Origin: Gadus chalcogrammus | Lineage: Eukaryota > Chordata > Actinopteri > Gadiformes > Gadidae | Length of the DNA stretch: 64,000 nucleotides | NCBI RefSeq assembly: GCF_026213295.1 | Contig: NC_079415.1 | Coordinates: forward strand, 33,881,030-33,945,029 | Direction of reading: 5' to 3' | Shown: positions 35,397 through 46,802 of the stretch, in pieces | Layout: each line of letters begins with the position of its first letter | Numbering within the stretch: the first letter of the stretch is position 1 | Made by a program: the position numbers and the translations under genes | The notes under the pieces: generated by a model | The model's database searches: none | Seen by the model: the letters and a program-made list of their open reading frames with translations, nothing else | What the model was told of the DNA's origin: nothing

Positions 35397-35666
35397 TTTT
35401 TCGAGGTTTGTGGCTGAGCCATGGAGAGTTGGTACTGATCCAGACTTGATTCTCAGACGTTGAGCAAGTCCAGCTCTGTATTGGCCCAAGTTGAGGAAGC
35501 AGTCGTCAGTGAAATGTTTGGCGCAGACGGACGCATTTCCAGAAACAATAAAATTAATCCACTGGTTCTTCAGAGGCTCGGATGAAGGAACTAAAAATAC
35601 AGTTTTGTGTTCATTTGAGCATTCAAACACTGAGCAACTGCCATGCTTCGCTCGTTTGTGAGCCAT
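35397..35666 (-). CDS. Gene E exon 1: THAP-like domain
   Basis: 90 codons from ATG at 35666 to donor AAA|GTAAGT, phase 0. THAP domains are C2CH zinc modules that bind DNA. The hallmarks are present: Cys11 and Cys16 (CSVFEC), Pro27, Trp36, Cys48 and His51 (VCAKHF) and the closing SVPTL at 77-81, in place of the family's AVPTIF. Length matches a THAP domain. The ATG sits in the same context (GAGCCATG on the + strand) as the decayed copy at 61935. Only about 10 bp upstream the sequence becomes the GAA-rich tail of a LINE, so the ancestral 5' flank has been displaced. The other four copies in the window are broken. Confidence 0.8.
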
Positions 35667-35671
35667 GTTGT

Positions 35672-36910
35672 CGTCGCCTTCTTCTTCTGAGTTTATTGGC
35701 GGGTTGCAAAACGATATGGAGCATTACCGCCACCTACTGTTTGGTTTGGAGATTCTTCTTCTTCTTCTTCTTCTTCTTCTTCTTCTTCTTCTTCTTCTTC
35801 TTCTTCTTCTTCTTCTTCTTCTTCTTCTTCTTCTTCTTCTTCTTCTTCTTCTTCTTCTTCTTCTTCTTCTTCTTCTTCTTCTTCTTCTTCTTCTCATAAT
35901 TCAACTTAATTTCTTTAAGATTCAATATCAGTTCCCTTCTCTCAGCATCATATTTTTGACAATTATAAAGCATTACATGTTCTAAAGTTTCTTCTTCATT
36001 ACAATATTCTCATCTTCCCGGATTGTGTTTTCCTATTTTAAATAATGTACTGTTAATCTTGTATGACCAAAGCCTAACCTGGATATTATTGTTTCCTCTT
36101 TCCGGGTTCTCCCCGTGCTTCTCATCACGCATACTTTTCTTTGAATTCTGTGTAACCACCTTCCTTTTCTCTCTTCTTCCCGCTGCGTTTGCCACCTTTC
36201 TTCCAATTAATACTTGATTGTAGATTTAATTTCCGTTTTATTAAAGGAAACCATGATGTCAATATTATTCCTTTTTGTTGCTTCCTTTGCACATTTGTCA
36301 GCTACTTCATTTCCTTTGATTCCTATATGCGCCGGTATATTATACTTGGTCCCATCATTTGAATTGTATGTAGGCCTACCGTAATGTTTGCTGCATTTCA
36401 ATTAAAACATCTGGTCTTCCCTCTGATTTGTTATTACTTCAAGCTGATTAATGAAGAACTGGATTCAGAGCATATTACATATCAAAGGTCTCACCTCTTC
36501 AACCCATTGTAATGCGAACAAATGTACCGTCATCTCTCCTGCATACACCAACAGTCTATCACTGATTCGTTTGGAAATTTTAATGCTGAACTCTGGAACC
36601 GAATTTGTTAGCTGAGTTCTTTGAAGCATCTGTATAAATTCGATCCCAACTATAATAGTTACTATCTATATATATCTTTATTACTTGTTGGTGTAAAATA
36701 AATTCCTTATCTTTGTTCTTTTTGTCAAGCAATGTGAGATCACCAATAGGATCAGAAATTATCCATGGATGTATTACTGAGAGTGGTACCTTTGGACAAA
36801 TATTTATTTCATTAACTTCAAGTTATTTTGCTTTCTGCTCAATTATTTATCCAAAACTTTTTGTTTCTCCTCTCTCTTTTTCCCAACATTGTTTCAGTAT
36901 GTCTTGTATC
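35672..36910 (-). mobile_element. I/Nimb-like LINE, 3' part (RNase H and C-terminus)
   Basis: The 3' part of a non-LTR element pointing left. It shows an RNase H end motif (IPAHIGIKGNEVADKCAKEA at about 36300), a C-terminal region (NCQKYDAERREL at about 35940), a 3' UTR with GGCGGTAATGC and TTGCAACCCGCCAATAAA, and a long GAA tail. The reading frame is broken several times. It continues, beyond an inserted LINE, at 37685-38222. Confidence 0.7.
35753..35894. repeat. (TTC)n microsatellite
   Basis: About 47 TTC units. On the minus strand this is a GAA expansion within the 3' end of the LINE. Confidence 0.95.
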
Positions 36911-36915
36911 GGATA

Positions 36916-37684
<769 letters not shown>

Positions 37685-38222
37685 GGATAATCTTCATTAT
37701 GACCTTTTAAATTAACCCAGTAGTTTACAGATAGCTGTGTTTTCCTTAATTCCAGTGGCATTTCTCCCATTTCCACTTGTAATGCTGATGTTGGGGTCGT
37801 TCAAATAGCACATGAGAATAGTCTCAAAGCCTGATTTTGAATATTATCTAACCTTTTCAGAGATGTGTTTTCTGCAGATCCAAACTCTATGCAACCAGAA
37901 TCTAATACTGATCTGGTTAATCCTACATAAATGTTTTTAGTGATGCTCTTTATATTTTCTGAATGTGTACATTCCATGTAATTCTTTCATCAAACCGCAA
38001 ACCAAGAAATTTGAGTTGTTGTACTCTCTCCAATTCTTGAGCACATAATCACATAAGTTTTAAATTACCAACAATTATTTTCCTTGTAAAGAACATTGTC
38101 TTTGTTTTATCTATGCAAAATTTATATCCCCACTTAAACGACCATTCTTCTTTTTTAATAATAGCCTCTTGTAGTTTCTTCACAATAAATTCCAAATTCC
38201 TACCCTTCTGGTTTTGAGCATC
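37685..38222 (-). mobile_element. I/Nimb-like LINE, reverse transcriptase C-terminal part
   Basis: Upstream continuation of the element at 35672-36910. It reads GRNLEFIVKKLQEAIIKKEEW, FFTRK, QQLKFLGLRFDERITWNVHS, SLKRLDNIQNQALRLFSCA and MEMGEMPLELRKTQLSVNYW, with two stops. The 5' part, including the reverse transcriptase active site, is missing. Confidence 0.65.
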
Positions 38223-38857
38223 GATGGAGGTTATACGTTATTAACTATGCATAAGAACAAAAGTAAATAAACAAAATCATATAAATAGAAAACAACAGAT
38301 AATAAAACAAACCCTAAATTAATAAATGAAAAAAATAAAAAAATTATAGTCTGTCAAATAAACCTGTTGCTTTTGGGTACGCCATTACATGTTTCCATGC
38401 TGGTGATCTGAGTGTGGAAAAGGAGAGTAAACCCTCCAAGGTCGGGCTTATTTGACCCAATGCTTTGTCATTTTCCAACAGCTCTCTTCTCTCCAAATTG
38501 TATGCTTCACATTGCAGTAGAACATGCTCCACTGTCTATCCTCCATTACATTTAGGACAGACCCCTGTTTCATGTTTGACTACGATGTTCATGGTTAAGA
38601 CATGTGTGCCCTATGCGTAGTCTTGTGATGATAACCTCACATCTTCTGTTCAGGTAGCCATGTCTCCTTGTTACCACCTGCCTCTGAATTCTATGCAGGA
38701 ACCGACCCTTATTTTCCCTATCCCATTGTTCTTGACACACCTTGTTGATTTCTGATTTAATTATTGTTTTTGAGTCATGATGTCTCTCCAGGCGATAACT
38801 ATTGGTGTGTTCAAGACGCCTCGGAGGGGCCTCTACGAATTCTCTTTTTTGCAAACC
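38223..38857 (-). mobile_element. another copy of the I/Nimb-like LINE 3' end
   Basis: Includes RFLHRIQRQVVTRRHGYLNR, RLRIGHTCLN, a CCHC-like KHETGVCPKCNGG and VEHVLLQCEAYNLERREL, with a frameshift and a stop between them. The 3' UTR from 38219 to 38450 is about the same as 62088-62280. It abuts the Tc1 fragment through a poly-A run. Confidence 0.65.
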
Positions 38858-38884
38858 AAAAAAAAAAAAAAAAAAAAAAAAAAA
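38858..38884. repeat. poly-A run
   Basis: 27 A residues at the junction of the LINE copy and the Tc1 fragment. Confidence 0.9.
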
Positions 38885-39266
38885 CAGCAAACCTTCTTGC
38901 CACAGCTCGTATTGATGTGCCATCCTGGATGAGCTGCACTATCTGAGCCACTTGTGTGGGTTGTAGACTCCGTATCATGCTACCACTAGAGTGAAAGCAC
39001 CGCCAGCATTCAAAAGTGACCAAAACATCAGCCAGAAAGCATAGGAACTGAGAAGTGGTCTGTGGTCACCACCTGCAGAACCACTCCTTTATTGGGGGTG
39101 TCTTGCTAATTGCCTATCATTTCGACCTGTTCCATTATGCAAAACAGCATGTGAAATTGATTGTCAATCAGTGTTGCTTCCTAAGTGGACAGTTTGATTT
39201 CACAGAAGTGTGATTGACTTGGAGTTAAATTGGGTTGTTTAAGTGTTCCCTTTATTTTTTTGAGCA
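38885..39266 (-). mobile_element. Tc1-like transposon, 5' end fragment
   Basis: Starts (reading left) with CTGCTCAAAAAAATAAAGGG, the terminal repeat of a very common fish Tc1 family. It contains the start of the transposase (SLQPTQVAQIVQLIQDGTSI then RAVARRFAV), the first helix-turn-helix of the paired-like DNA-binding domain. It stops there; the catalytic domain and the other end are absent. Confidence 0.85.
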
Positions 39267-39800
39267 GTTTATAAACCCTGTTTATGTAATTACTAGTCAA
39301 TTGAAAGGATTTCCATACATTCTCCTTGGACCTAGAGATAAGTTCCATCCTCTCTAATTGAAAGGTGTTGTGATGGTTAATTTGCAACTGTTTGGTTAGA
39401 TCCCTTTAACTGTCTTGCGGCCATGTCCACTTCACACATTTTGTGTATTGCAATTTAACTTGGTCTGTCATCTGGAAAATCCCAAACTCCACGATAGCAA
39501 CTCACCCTGACCTTTGTATTTACCCACGATGTGAACATTACCTATAAGAATCATGTAAACCTATCGTCTCATTGAATGTATGCTCGGTAAGTTTGCTGCC
39601 TCTATCTTCCCATGATCAAGCTCTAAAATGTAATCAAATATTTGCGGTCCGAAGTGTACGAGAACTAAGTTCTTCATCACAAAAATAAATTATTAGCAAT
39701 GAAAACAAATGAAATCAATAATGGGAAAGCGTTGAATCATGATGATATTTTTTATTAAGCAGTAATTACGGGTCAGAGGTCTCAAACAAAGCCTCCCGTT
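39267..39800. other. 3' flank of gene F, no gene seen
   Basis: Duplicated downstream flank, related to 10370-10700 and 24480-25080. The LINE/Tc1 nest was inserted into this flank. Confidence 0.55.
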
Positions 39801-39882
39801 ACCCCGTGTGCTTGAGCATGGGCACACGCAAACTACTTGGGTCGCTGTAGCTGGCGTTGCACTGCAGACACACGCAGGGCTT

Positions 39883-41603
39883 CTAACCGGAGTGAGTCCT
39901 CATGTGGATCTTCAGCGCAGAGCTATGACTGAAGCGCAAAGTGCATTGGTCACAGCTGTAGGGCTTCTCGCCGGAGTGAGTCCTCATGTGGATCTTTAGG
40001 GTACCTTTCTGACTGAAGCGCCTCGTACATTGGTCACAACTGTAGGGCTTCTGGCCGGTGTGAGTCCACATGTGGATCTTCAAGGCGTAGCCACGACTGA
40101 AGCACATCGTGCATCGGTCACACTTGTAGGGCTTCTCCTCGGAGTGAGTCCTCATATGGGTCTTCAGGGCGCAAACATGACTGAAGCGCAACGTGCATTG
40201 GTCACACTTGTAGGGATTCTCCCCGGAGTGAGTCCTCATGTGGAACTTCAGGCCGCAAGCATGACTGAAGCGCAAAGTGCATTGGTCACACTTATAAGGC
40301 TTCTCCCCGGAGTGTGTCCTCATGTGGATCTTCAGGGTGCCTTTCTGACTGAAGCGCCTCATGCATTGGTCACACCTGTAGGGCTTCTTGCCAGTGTGAA
40401 TCCTCATGTGGATCTTCAGGGCGGAGCCATGACTGAAGCGCCTCGTGCATTCGTCACACTTATAAGGCTTATCCCCGGAGTGTGTCCTCATGTGGCGGTT
40501 CAGGGTTCCTTTCTGACTGAAGCGCCTCGTGCATTGGTCACACCTGTAGGGCTTCTTGCCAGTGTGAGTCCTCATGTGGATCTTCAGGGCGGAGCCATGA
40601 CTGAAGCGCCTCGTGCATTGGTCACACTTATAAGGCTTCTCCCCGGAGTGTGTCTTCATGTGGATCTTCAGGGTGCCTTTCCGACTGAAGCGCATCGTGC
40701 ATTGGTCACACTTGTAAGGCTTCGCGCCATAGTGAGTCCTCATGTGGATATTCAGGGCAGAGCCATGACTGAACCGCATCGTGCATTGGTCACAGTTGTA
40801 GGGCTTCTCCCCGGAGTGAGTCCTCATGTGGATCTTCAGGGTGCCTTTCCGACTGAAGCTCCTCGTGCATTGGTCACACCTGTAGGGCTTCTCGCCGGAG
40901 TGAGTCCTCATATGGATCTTCTGGGCGCAAACATGACTGAAGCGCAACGTGCATTGGTCACACCTGTAGAGCTTCTTGCTGGTGTGAGTCCACATGTGGA
41001 TCTTCAGGGTGGAGCCATGACTGAAGCGCATCGTGCATTGGTCACACTTGTAGGGCTTCTCCCCAGAGTGAGTCCTCATGTGGAGCTTCAGCTTGGAGCT
41101 CTCTCCAAAGCACCTCATGCATTGGTCACACTTGTAGGGCTTCACCCCTTCGTGAGTCATCATGTGGCGGTTCAGGCAGCCTTTCTGACTGAAGCGCTTC
41201 ATGCATTGGTAGCAACAGTACGGCTTCTCGTCGTTGTGGGTCCTCATGTGGACGATCATATTGGCATTGTTGGGAATAACCTTTCCACACAAGACACCGG
41301 GCCGGCCCTTGCAGCCGCCCTGATGCCCAGTCAGCTCCTCAAGGCGGACGAGCCTCACGCTGCAGTTCAGGCTCTTGGCCACGCTGTGGTCAGCGGCCAG
41401 CGAGCTCAAGGCCTCCAGTTCTGACGCGGCAAAGAGGGTGTCATGGCCGTCCACCGCCAGTGGGCCCTCCCCTTGTCCGTAGACGCTCAGGATGCGCAGC
41501 TCCCCGCTGTGACTTGACATGTGGGAGGAGCCAGGGGCGTCCACACGCAGACTCTCCAAGGTGGCGCCGCGCTGCGTGCTGCAGTCTCTGATGTCATTGT
41601 CTT
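39883..41603 (-). CDS. Gene F finger exon: sixteen fingers
   Basis: Largest array of the cluster. Acceptor AG at 41605-41604 (EDNDIRDC); Met at 41559. After the usual linker come 16 C2H2 fingers. From finger 5 to 11 they alternate between FSHGSAL helices and FSRKGTL/FSQKGTL helices, each pair joined by TGKKP and SGEKP, a sign of growth by two-finger units. Finger 1 has Cys-rich YCCYQC; finger 4 has Gln where Leu is conserved (HVCAQKI). A TAG at 39885-39883 (GGT-TAG) ends the frame before a divergent terminal finger, which persists to about 39798 but has lost a zinc-binding His (RVPMLKH). Sixteen fingers could in principle read about 48 bp. Confidence 0.85.
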
Positions 41604-42044
41604 CTTCAGAGAGGAAAACAAAGAAAGAGCGAAAATAATGGTTTTAATTCATTATTTATACAGTTTGTTCTTTGTACACACTTGTGTGCATTGGAAGAAT
41701 TATATTTTGACATTCTTTCTTTCTAACTTTTATTTTTGGATTCATGCACTTTCCTTGTCCCCTTGGGTTGGTAAGGGTCAAAGGTTGTTGCCTCATCACC
41801 CGTTTTACCAATACTGTAGTTATAATGGGAGTCAGAGCTGATTCAGCATTCCTGACACCTGTTTGCCATGAAGAAGATGTGAATCATTCTACTATGAACT
41901 GTATAAGTAGTCCTCGTGTTTTAGCAGGGCTCCGGTCATGATGCATTTTAAAAGAGGACCAGGCTTTTTAGCGCAGGTAGAATCTAGTACATTCTCATTT
42001 GATCCAGGTCGTTTACTTGCATGGATGAAATGTGTATTACTAAC

Positions 42045-42111
42045 CTGTGGCGGGCATGCCTCCACCAATATCCTCTTCAACCTTGATTGAAATGGTGTCT
42101 GGGGTCTGCTG
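42045..42111 (-). CDS. Gene F KVEED exon 1
   Basis: 67 nt, intact, donor CACAG|GTTAGT. Feeds the finger exon at 41603. Confidence 0.6.
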
Positions 42112-42290
42112 CTTTCCACATGAAGAAGGAAACACACACAAGACATATTCTTTCATTTGTACAGAAAAGTTGTTAAACCCCACTTACGACGCATTGAATC
42201 ATAAAGGTGTGTCCTTGCTATGGGTGTGTGCTGGAGTTGTAACAGAGGAAGCCTCTCTTTTGGATGGTGAATGAGAAGATCATCTCCAAC

Positions 42291-42574
42291 CTGCACACTC
42301 AGCTCCTCGCGGCAGACCAGCCGCTCGCCGCGCTCCAGGCTCTTGGCCGCGCTGTGGTCCGCAGACAGCGAGTTCAGCGCCTCCACTTCTGACGCGGTGA
42401 AGAGGGTGTCATGGCCGTCTATCGCCAGTTGACCCCCCCCTTTTTCATGGACGATCAGGATCTTCAGTTCCTCCCTGTGACTGGCCAAGTGGGAGGAGCC
42501 AGGGGCGTCCACACCCAGAATCTCTGAGGTGGCGCCGCGCTGCGTGCTACGGTCTCCAAAGGCATCGCAGTATT
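42291..42574 (-). CDS. Gene F spacer exon 1
   Basis: 284 nt, intact. Starts EYCDAFGD; the central block is variant (LKILIVHEKGGGQLAIDG), shared with the exons at 50665 and 55782, which marks a subfamily of spacer exons. Confidence 0.65.
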
Positions 42575-43186
42575 CTGCAGAAGGAGAAAAAAAAAGCCAG
42601 AAAGTAATTGTTTTAATACATTGTTTATATAAAAGGAGGCAGTGTGTATTTGTACACGTGAAAGAAACTATAACAATGTATGTGTATGTAACATTGACAC
42701 AGAGGGTTTAAAATGTGTACTGCAAACACAAATTCCCACTTTTGGAGAGGGACGTCTCCTCCAGCACCCTCCTCCCTAGACTCAAAGCTCAAGCTCTAAC
42801 CAGATGGAGGAAACTCAACGAACACCAGCGCAAAATGATCTGAGCACAACATGACATGCGAGGCCAACGCAATTACTCTATTTTGACAATAACAAGCGAG
42901 AACGTGTCCTTCCCTATCAGCTGTTCAGTTAACATTTATACATTTTGAATTCATTGATGTTTGGGGACGATAAACCTGCTCATGTGGCATCTGTCTTGAA
43001 ACCCTTCTGGGCTCTTGACTGATTCCATCTTTGAAATGCAAATTCCAAGATTGACCCTAGTTTTAACAGGGCGCTGGTCATGATGCTTTTCAAAAGAGGA
43101 CCAGGCTTTTTAGCGCAGGTAGAATCAAGTACATTCTCAGTGGATCCAGGTCGTTTGCTTGCAAGGACGCAAGGTGCATTACCTAC

Positions 43187-43253
43187 CTACGGCTGGCATG
43201 CCTCCACCAACATCCTCTTCAACCTTGATTGAAATGGTGTCTGGGGTCTGCTG
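43187..43253 (-). CDS. Gene F KVEED exon 2
   Basis: 67 nt, intact, donor GTAG|GTAGGT, the only copy with that donor. Reads DVGGGMPAV. Confidence 0.55.
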
Positions 43254-43432
43254 CTTTACACATAAAGAAGGAAACACACACAATACATAATAATTTATTT
43301 GGACAGAATAGTAGTCAAACCCCACTAACGACACATTGAATCATAAAGGTGTGTGCTTTCTATGGGTGTGTGCTGGAGTTGTAACAGAGGAAGCCTCTCA
43401 TTTGGATGCTGAATAAGAAGATGATTTCCAAC

Positions 43433-43716
43433 CTGCACACTCAGCTCCTCGCTGCAGACCAGCCGCTCGCCGCGCTCCAGGCTCTTGGCCGCGCTGTGGT
43501 CCGCAGACAGCGAGTTCAGGGCCTCCACTTCTGACGCGGTGAAGAGGGTGTCATGGCCGTCCACCGCCAGTGGGCCCTCCCCTTTACCGTAGAAGCTCAG
43601 GATCTTCAGCTCCCCGCTGTGACTGGACATGTGGGAGGAGCCAGGGCCGTCCACACCCAGACTCTCTGAGGTGGCACCGCGCTGCGTGCTACGGTCTCCA
43701 AATGCATCACAGTATT
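43433..43716 (-). CDS. Gene F spacer exon 2
   Basis: 284 nt, intact, EYCDAFGD start, KILSFYGKGEGPLAVDG. With 42291-42574 it shows the spacer/KVEED pair duplicated inside gene F. Confidence 0.65.
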
Positions 43717-44306
43717 CTGCAGAAGGAGAAAAAAAAGACCAAGTAATAGTTACAAATAGTTACATAATTTGCATAAATGGAGGAAGTGTGTATTTGTACA
43801 CGTGAAAGAAACTCTTTAAATATATGTGTATGCAACATTGACACAGAGGGTTTAAAGTGTGTACTGCAGACACAGATTCACAGTTTTGGAGAGGGATGTC
43901 TCCTCCAGCACCGTCCTCCCTAGACTCAAAGCTCAAGCGGGTGACCAGGTGAAGGACACTCAACGAACACCAGCGCAAAATGATCTGAGCACAACATGAC
44001 ATGCGAGACAAGCACAATTAATCTATTTCGACAATAACAAGCGGGTACGTTTCCTTCCTTGTAAGATGATCAGCTAACATATATACATTTTGAATACATT
44101 GATGTTTGGGAATGATAAACCAGCTCATGTGGCATCTGTCATGAAATCCTTCTGGGCTCTTGACTGACTCCATTATTTAACTCCCAAGTTTAACTCGTGT
44201 TTTATCAGGTCACTGGTCATGATGCTCTTCCAGAGTGGACCGGGCTTTTTAGCGCAGGTATTCTACCACATCAAAAGTAAATGTACTCAAGATGGAAAAT
44301 ACATAC

Positions 44307-44431
44307 CTTCACTTGTAAAGTGCAAAGTCTTTAAGGATAGTTGTGTGCCCACAGCACGTTTCCAGGTGGTCTGTCTGGCAGGCAACATCCCTTGGGAGAA
44401 GCTGCTGAATGTAAGCACTTGATGCGCTTGC
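44307..44431 (-). pseudogene. Gene F QTD exon, frameshifted
   Basis: 125 nt, eight short of the intact length. Two deletions after LET lead to a stop before the donor GAAG|GTATGT. No THAP exon was found upstream, so gene F lacks a visible normal 5' end. Confidence 0.6.
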
Positions 44432-44544
44432 CTGCGTAGAGACAACAAGGTCAAATTAGTTCTCAATTTATTACTTTGTATATATTCCAGGTGCAAGTTG
44501 TAAGAAGATATAAGATAAGCATGTTTAGGTAATGACATTAGCCT

Positions 44545-44925
44545 CAGTAGCGGTCTTAACATAGACCCATAGGCCGCGGCCGCTTGGGGCCCCCATAGTA
44601 GGGGGACCTGGGTATTCTAAGCATAGACATATTTATTGTTTGAATGATCAGTGTAATAGGACACACCTGGGCAACAAAACACACCTGTCAGTCACATGTT
44701 CCAATACTTTTGCTCCCCTAAAAATGTGGTGTTCCTTTACCAATAATGCTATCTTCAAAGTTATTTATCGGATCCAGATGTAAATAACTGGAAATAAAAG
44801 CTGAGATGTGTATCTCTTGCCTCATTTTCATCTTTTGGTGTCAAACCCAAATGTTTCCAGTCTCCAGCAAATATAAAGGAATTGGCCTCGCTGTTCCAAT
44901 ACTATTGGAGAGGACTGTATGACCC
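44545..44925. mobile_element. Tc1/mariner remnant
   Basis: The right end (ATTGGAGAGGACTGTA at 44908-44921) matches the inverted end of fish Tc1-like elements (TACAGTCC...ATTGGAACAGCGAGGCC when reversed). The left part holds only terminal-repeat-like DNA. There is no transposase. Confidence 0.55.
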
Positions 44926-46290
44926 ACTGTGATCTGCTCCATCTATCCAATGTTGACAACGTGACATGATATGGCTAAGCTAACAACATAAACAAGAGGA
45001 GCTAGGAAAGGAAATTAACCGTGTGTTTAAGTTCAGAAGGGCCAAACGTGTGGCTACACACAGCACTGCAAAAGTCGTCAAGATTGAAGAAGAAAAAAAT
45101 AGTTGTTGCAAAGCTGAACGCTGTATCAAATCTTAAGCTGGCTGTTCTCAATTCACAACACGCATTCCACCAAATCTAGCCTACATCAGGCAGTCTGACC
45201 AAAACTCATGCACTCTCAACAATTATACCAGAATTCAAGCAAAGCAACAATGACCAAAAGTCACTTTGTGTCAACAAGACTAACTCCACCGAATATCAAT
45301 TGCAAGTTAAAACAGCCGATCACTTGAGTGCAAAAAAACACGAAAGACCTCGCCCCAGCACCAGCAAATCTTAAGCAATAAATATCGCGTCTTAGCTTTA
45401 TTTATGCGGCAGTGGTCTGCAGATGCATCCCGTGGTGTAGCCTACCACATCCATTTGGTTCAACAGGTTATCGTTCTGATACTCTCCATGGTACTAGCAA
45501 CTTGCTCTGGTGCTATGTATGTATGCAGGTTAAAATGACTTGATTGTCTGATGCCAAATCCTCCCAGCCAAAGAGTATTGGTATTATTAGTAATGGCTAC
45601 TTGCCGAATAGAAAAATAACTTCACACAGTGTGTCTTTTTCCCAATGTATTTGTTATCATTCGTAGCGTTGATCAGCAGAGAAATAGTTCGCCAAAGTCG
45701 TTGACGGCGCTTAGCAACCGAATACGCTGGGGTTGTTAAATACACAGCGTAATATTTAAGACAGTTTTTCACGTGACAGAAATACAGAATGTAAACACAT
45801 ACGCACGTGACAGAAATAAACCCTACCTCGCTGGCTGCACACAACCGAGGGAATGAATCCAATCTTGCAAATCAAAAGTAAAAAGGTCCACAAATGTAAT
45901 ACTTAATAAAAAAAAAAAAATCGATATAACCGTAAATGTCTCTGCAAAAACTTAAGGTTTAAACTTATTTTGGGAGGCTTCCACACTTCTCCTACTTCAC
46001 AACTGTCTGGTTCACCCTTGACTTCCTGAGTGACGTGTTACAGTCAAATTCGTCCCGCTTGCAACACAGGTTAAAAATAAGTTCTTACTTAGTCTTACAC
46101 AAATAAAATAATTATCCATGAAAATAAACAGTACACAAATAAAATTAGTAACAAACCAATAAACAATGACATAAATAATATTTGTGGCAGTTAAACACTG
46201 CATTGAGAAGAGCTATGTAATAAACAAAAATGATTGACAGCTGAATGTTAGGAAGGCCCATGCTGAATGGAGCCGTCTACAGCATTGAGA
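44926..46290. other. intergenic DNA between genes F and G
   Basis: No host gene seen. The segment 45590-45740 (around GTTGATCAGCAGAGAAATAG) is a copy of sequence at 46490-46580 and, inverted, at 25915-26000 inside a hAT, so transposon-derived DNA is spread here. Confidence 0.5.
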
Positions 46291-46293
46291 AGA

Positions 46294-46468
46294 GCCGTGT
46301 AATAAGTAATTGATAATGTATAGAACGCCGGTCATTATCGGGAAAATAAGCCCCGACAGGGCGAACAGGACACCGACGAGCAGCGAAGGTGTCTTGCCTC
46401 GCCCTGAAGGGGCTTATTTGCGATAATGACCGGCGACGTTCTATGCATTATCCCGCTTATTACACGGC
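46294..46468. mobile_element. 175-bp palindromic element
   Basis: A near-perfect palindrome. Arms begin GCCGTGTAATAAG and include CGCCGGTCATTATCG and AATAAGCCCC, around a 13-bp loop (GACGAGCAGCGAA). It could form a long hairpin. It is flanked by the repeat copies at 45590-45740 and 46490-46580, so it is likely the core of a foldback/hAT-derived MITE. Confidence 0.7.
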
Positions 46469-46636
46469 CACTTGCCAAAACGAAAAAATAACTTCACATG
46501 GTGTGTCTTTTAACAATTTATTTGTTACCAGCATTCGTAGTGTTGATCAGCAGAGAAATAGTCCGCCAAAGACTGAGCAACGGTGAATTATTAATTTTCT
46601 ATAATTATTATTTATTTTTTACAAGTGGTGGTTACA

Positions 46637-46670
46637 AAATAAATCTTGACGAAATCGTCAAGATTTATTT
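46637..46670. repeat. perfect 16-bp inverted repeat in 3' flank of gene G
   Basis: AAATAAATCTTGACGA, two bases, then its exact inverse, about 130 bp beyond the fusion stop codon. An AATAAA signal on the minus strand lies near 46610. Confidence 0.75.
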
Positions 46671-46802
46671 CAGTAAAAGTCAGTAAAAAAATAAAACAAA
46701 AAGATTCGGCTGACTTTGAATGAACTAGGAACTGGATGAAAAATAAATGTCTTTCGGGACAGCAGTCTTTTTTTTTTATCTTTCGGTTTCAGCAAAGTCT
46801 AA

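Noticed and set aside
35582..35985. poly-Phe, poly-Leu and poly-Lys frames
   Set aside because: Produced by the (TTC)n microsatellite in the LINE tail; no protein.
40030..41424. 464-aa open frame on the + strand
   Set aside because: Antisense shadow of the sixteen-finger array of gene F. The same applies to the + frames at 1549-2187, 10737-11651, 16229-16840 and 58607-59200.
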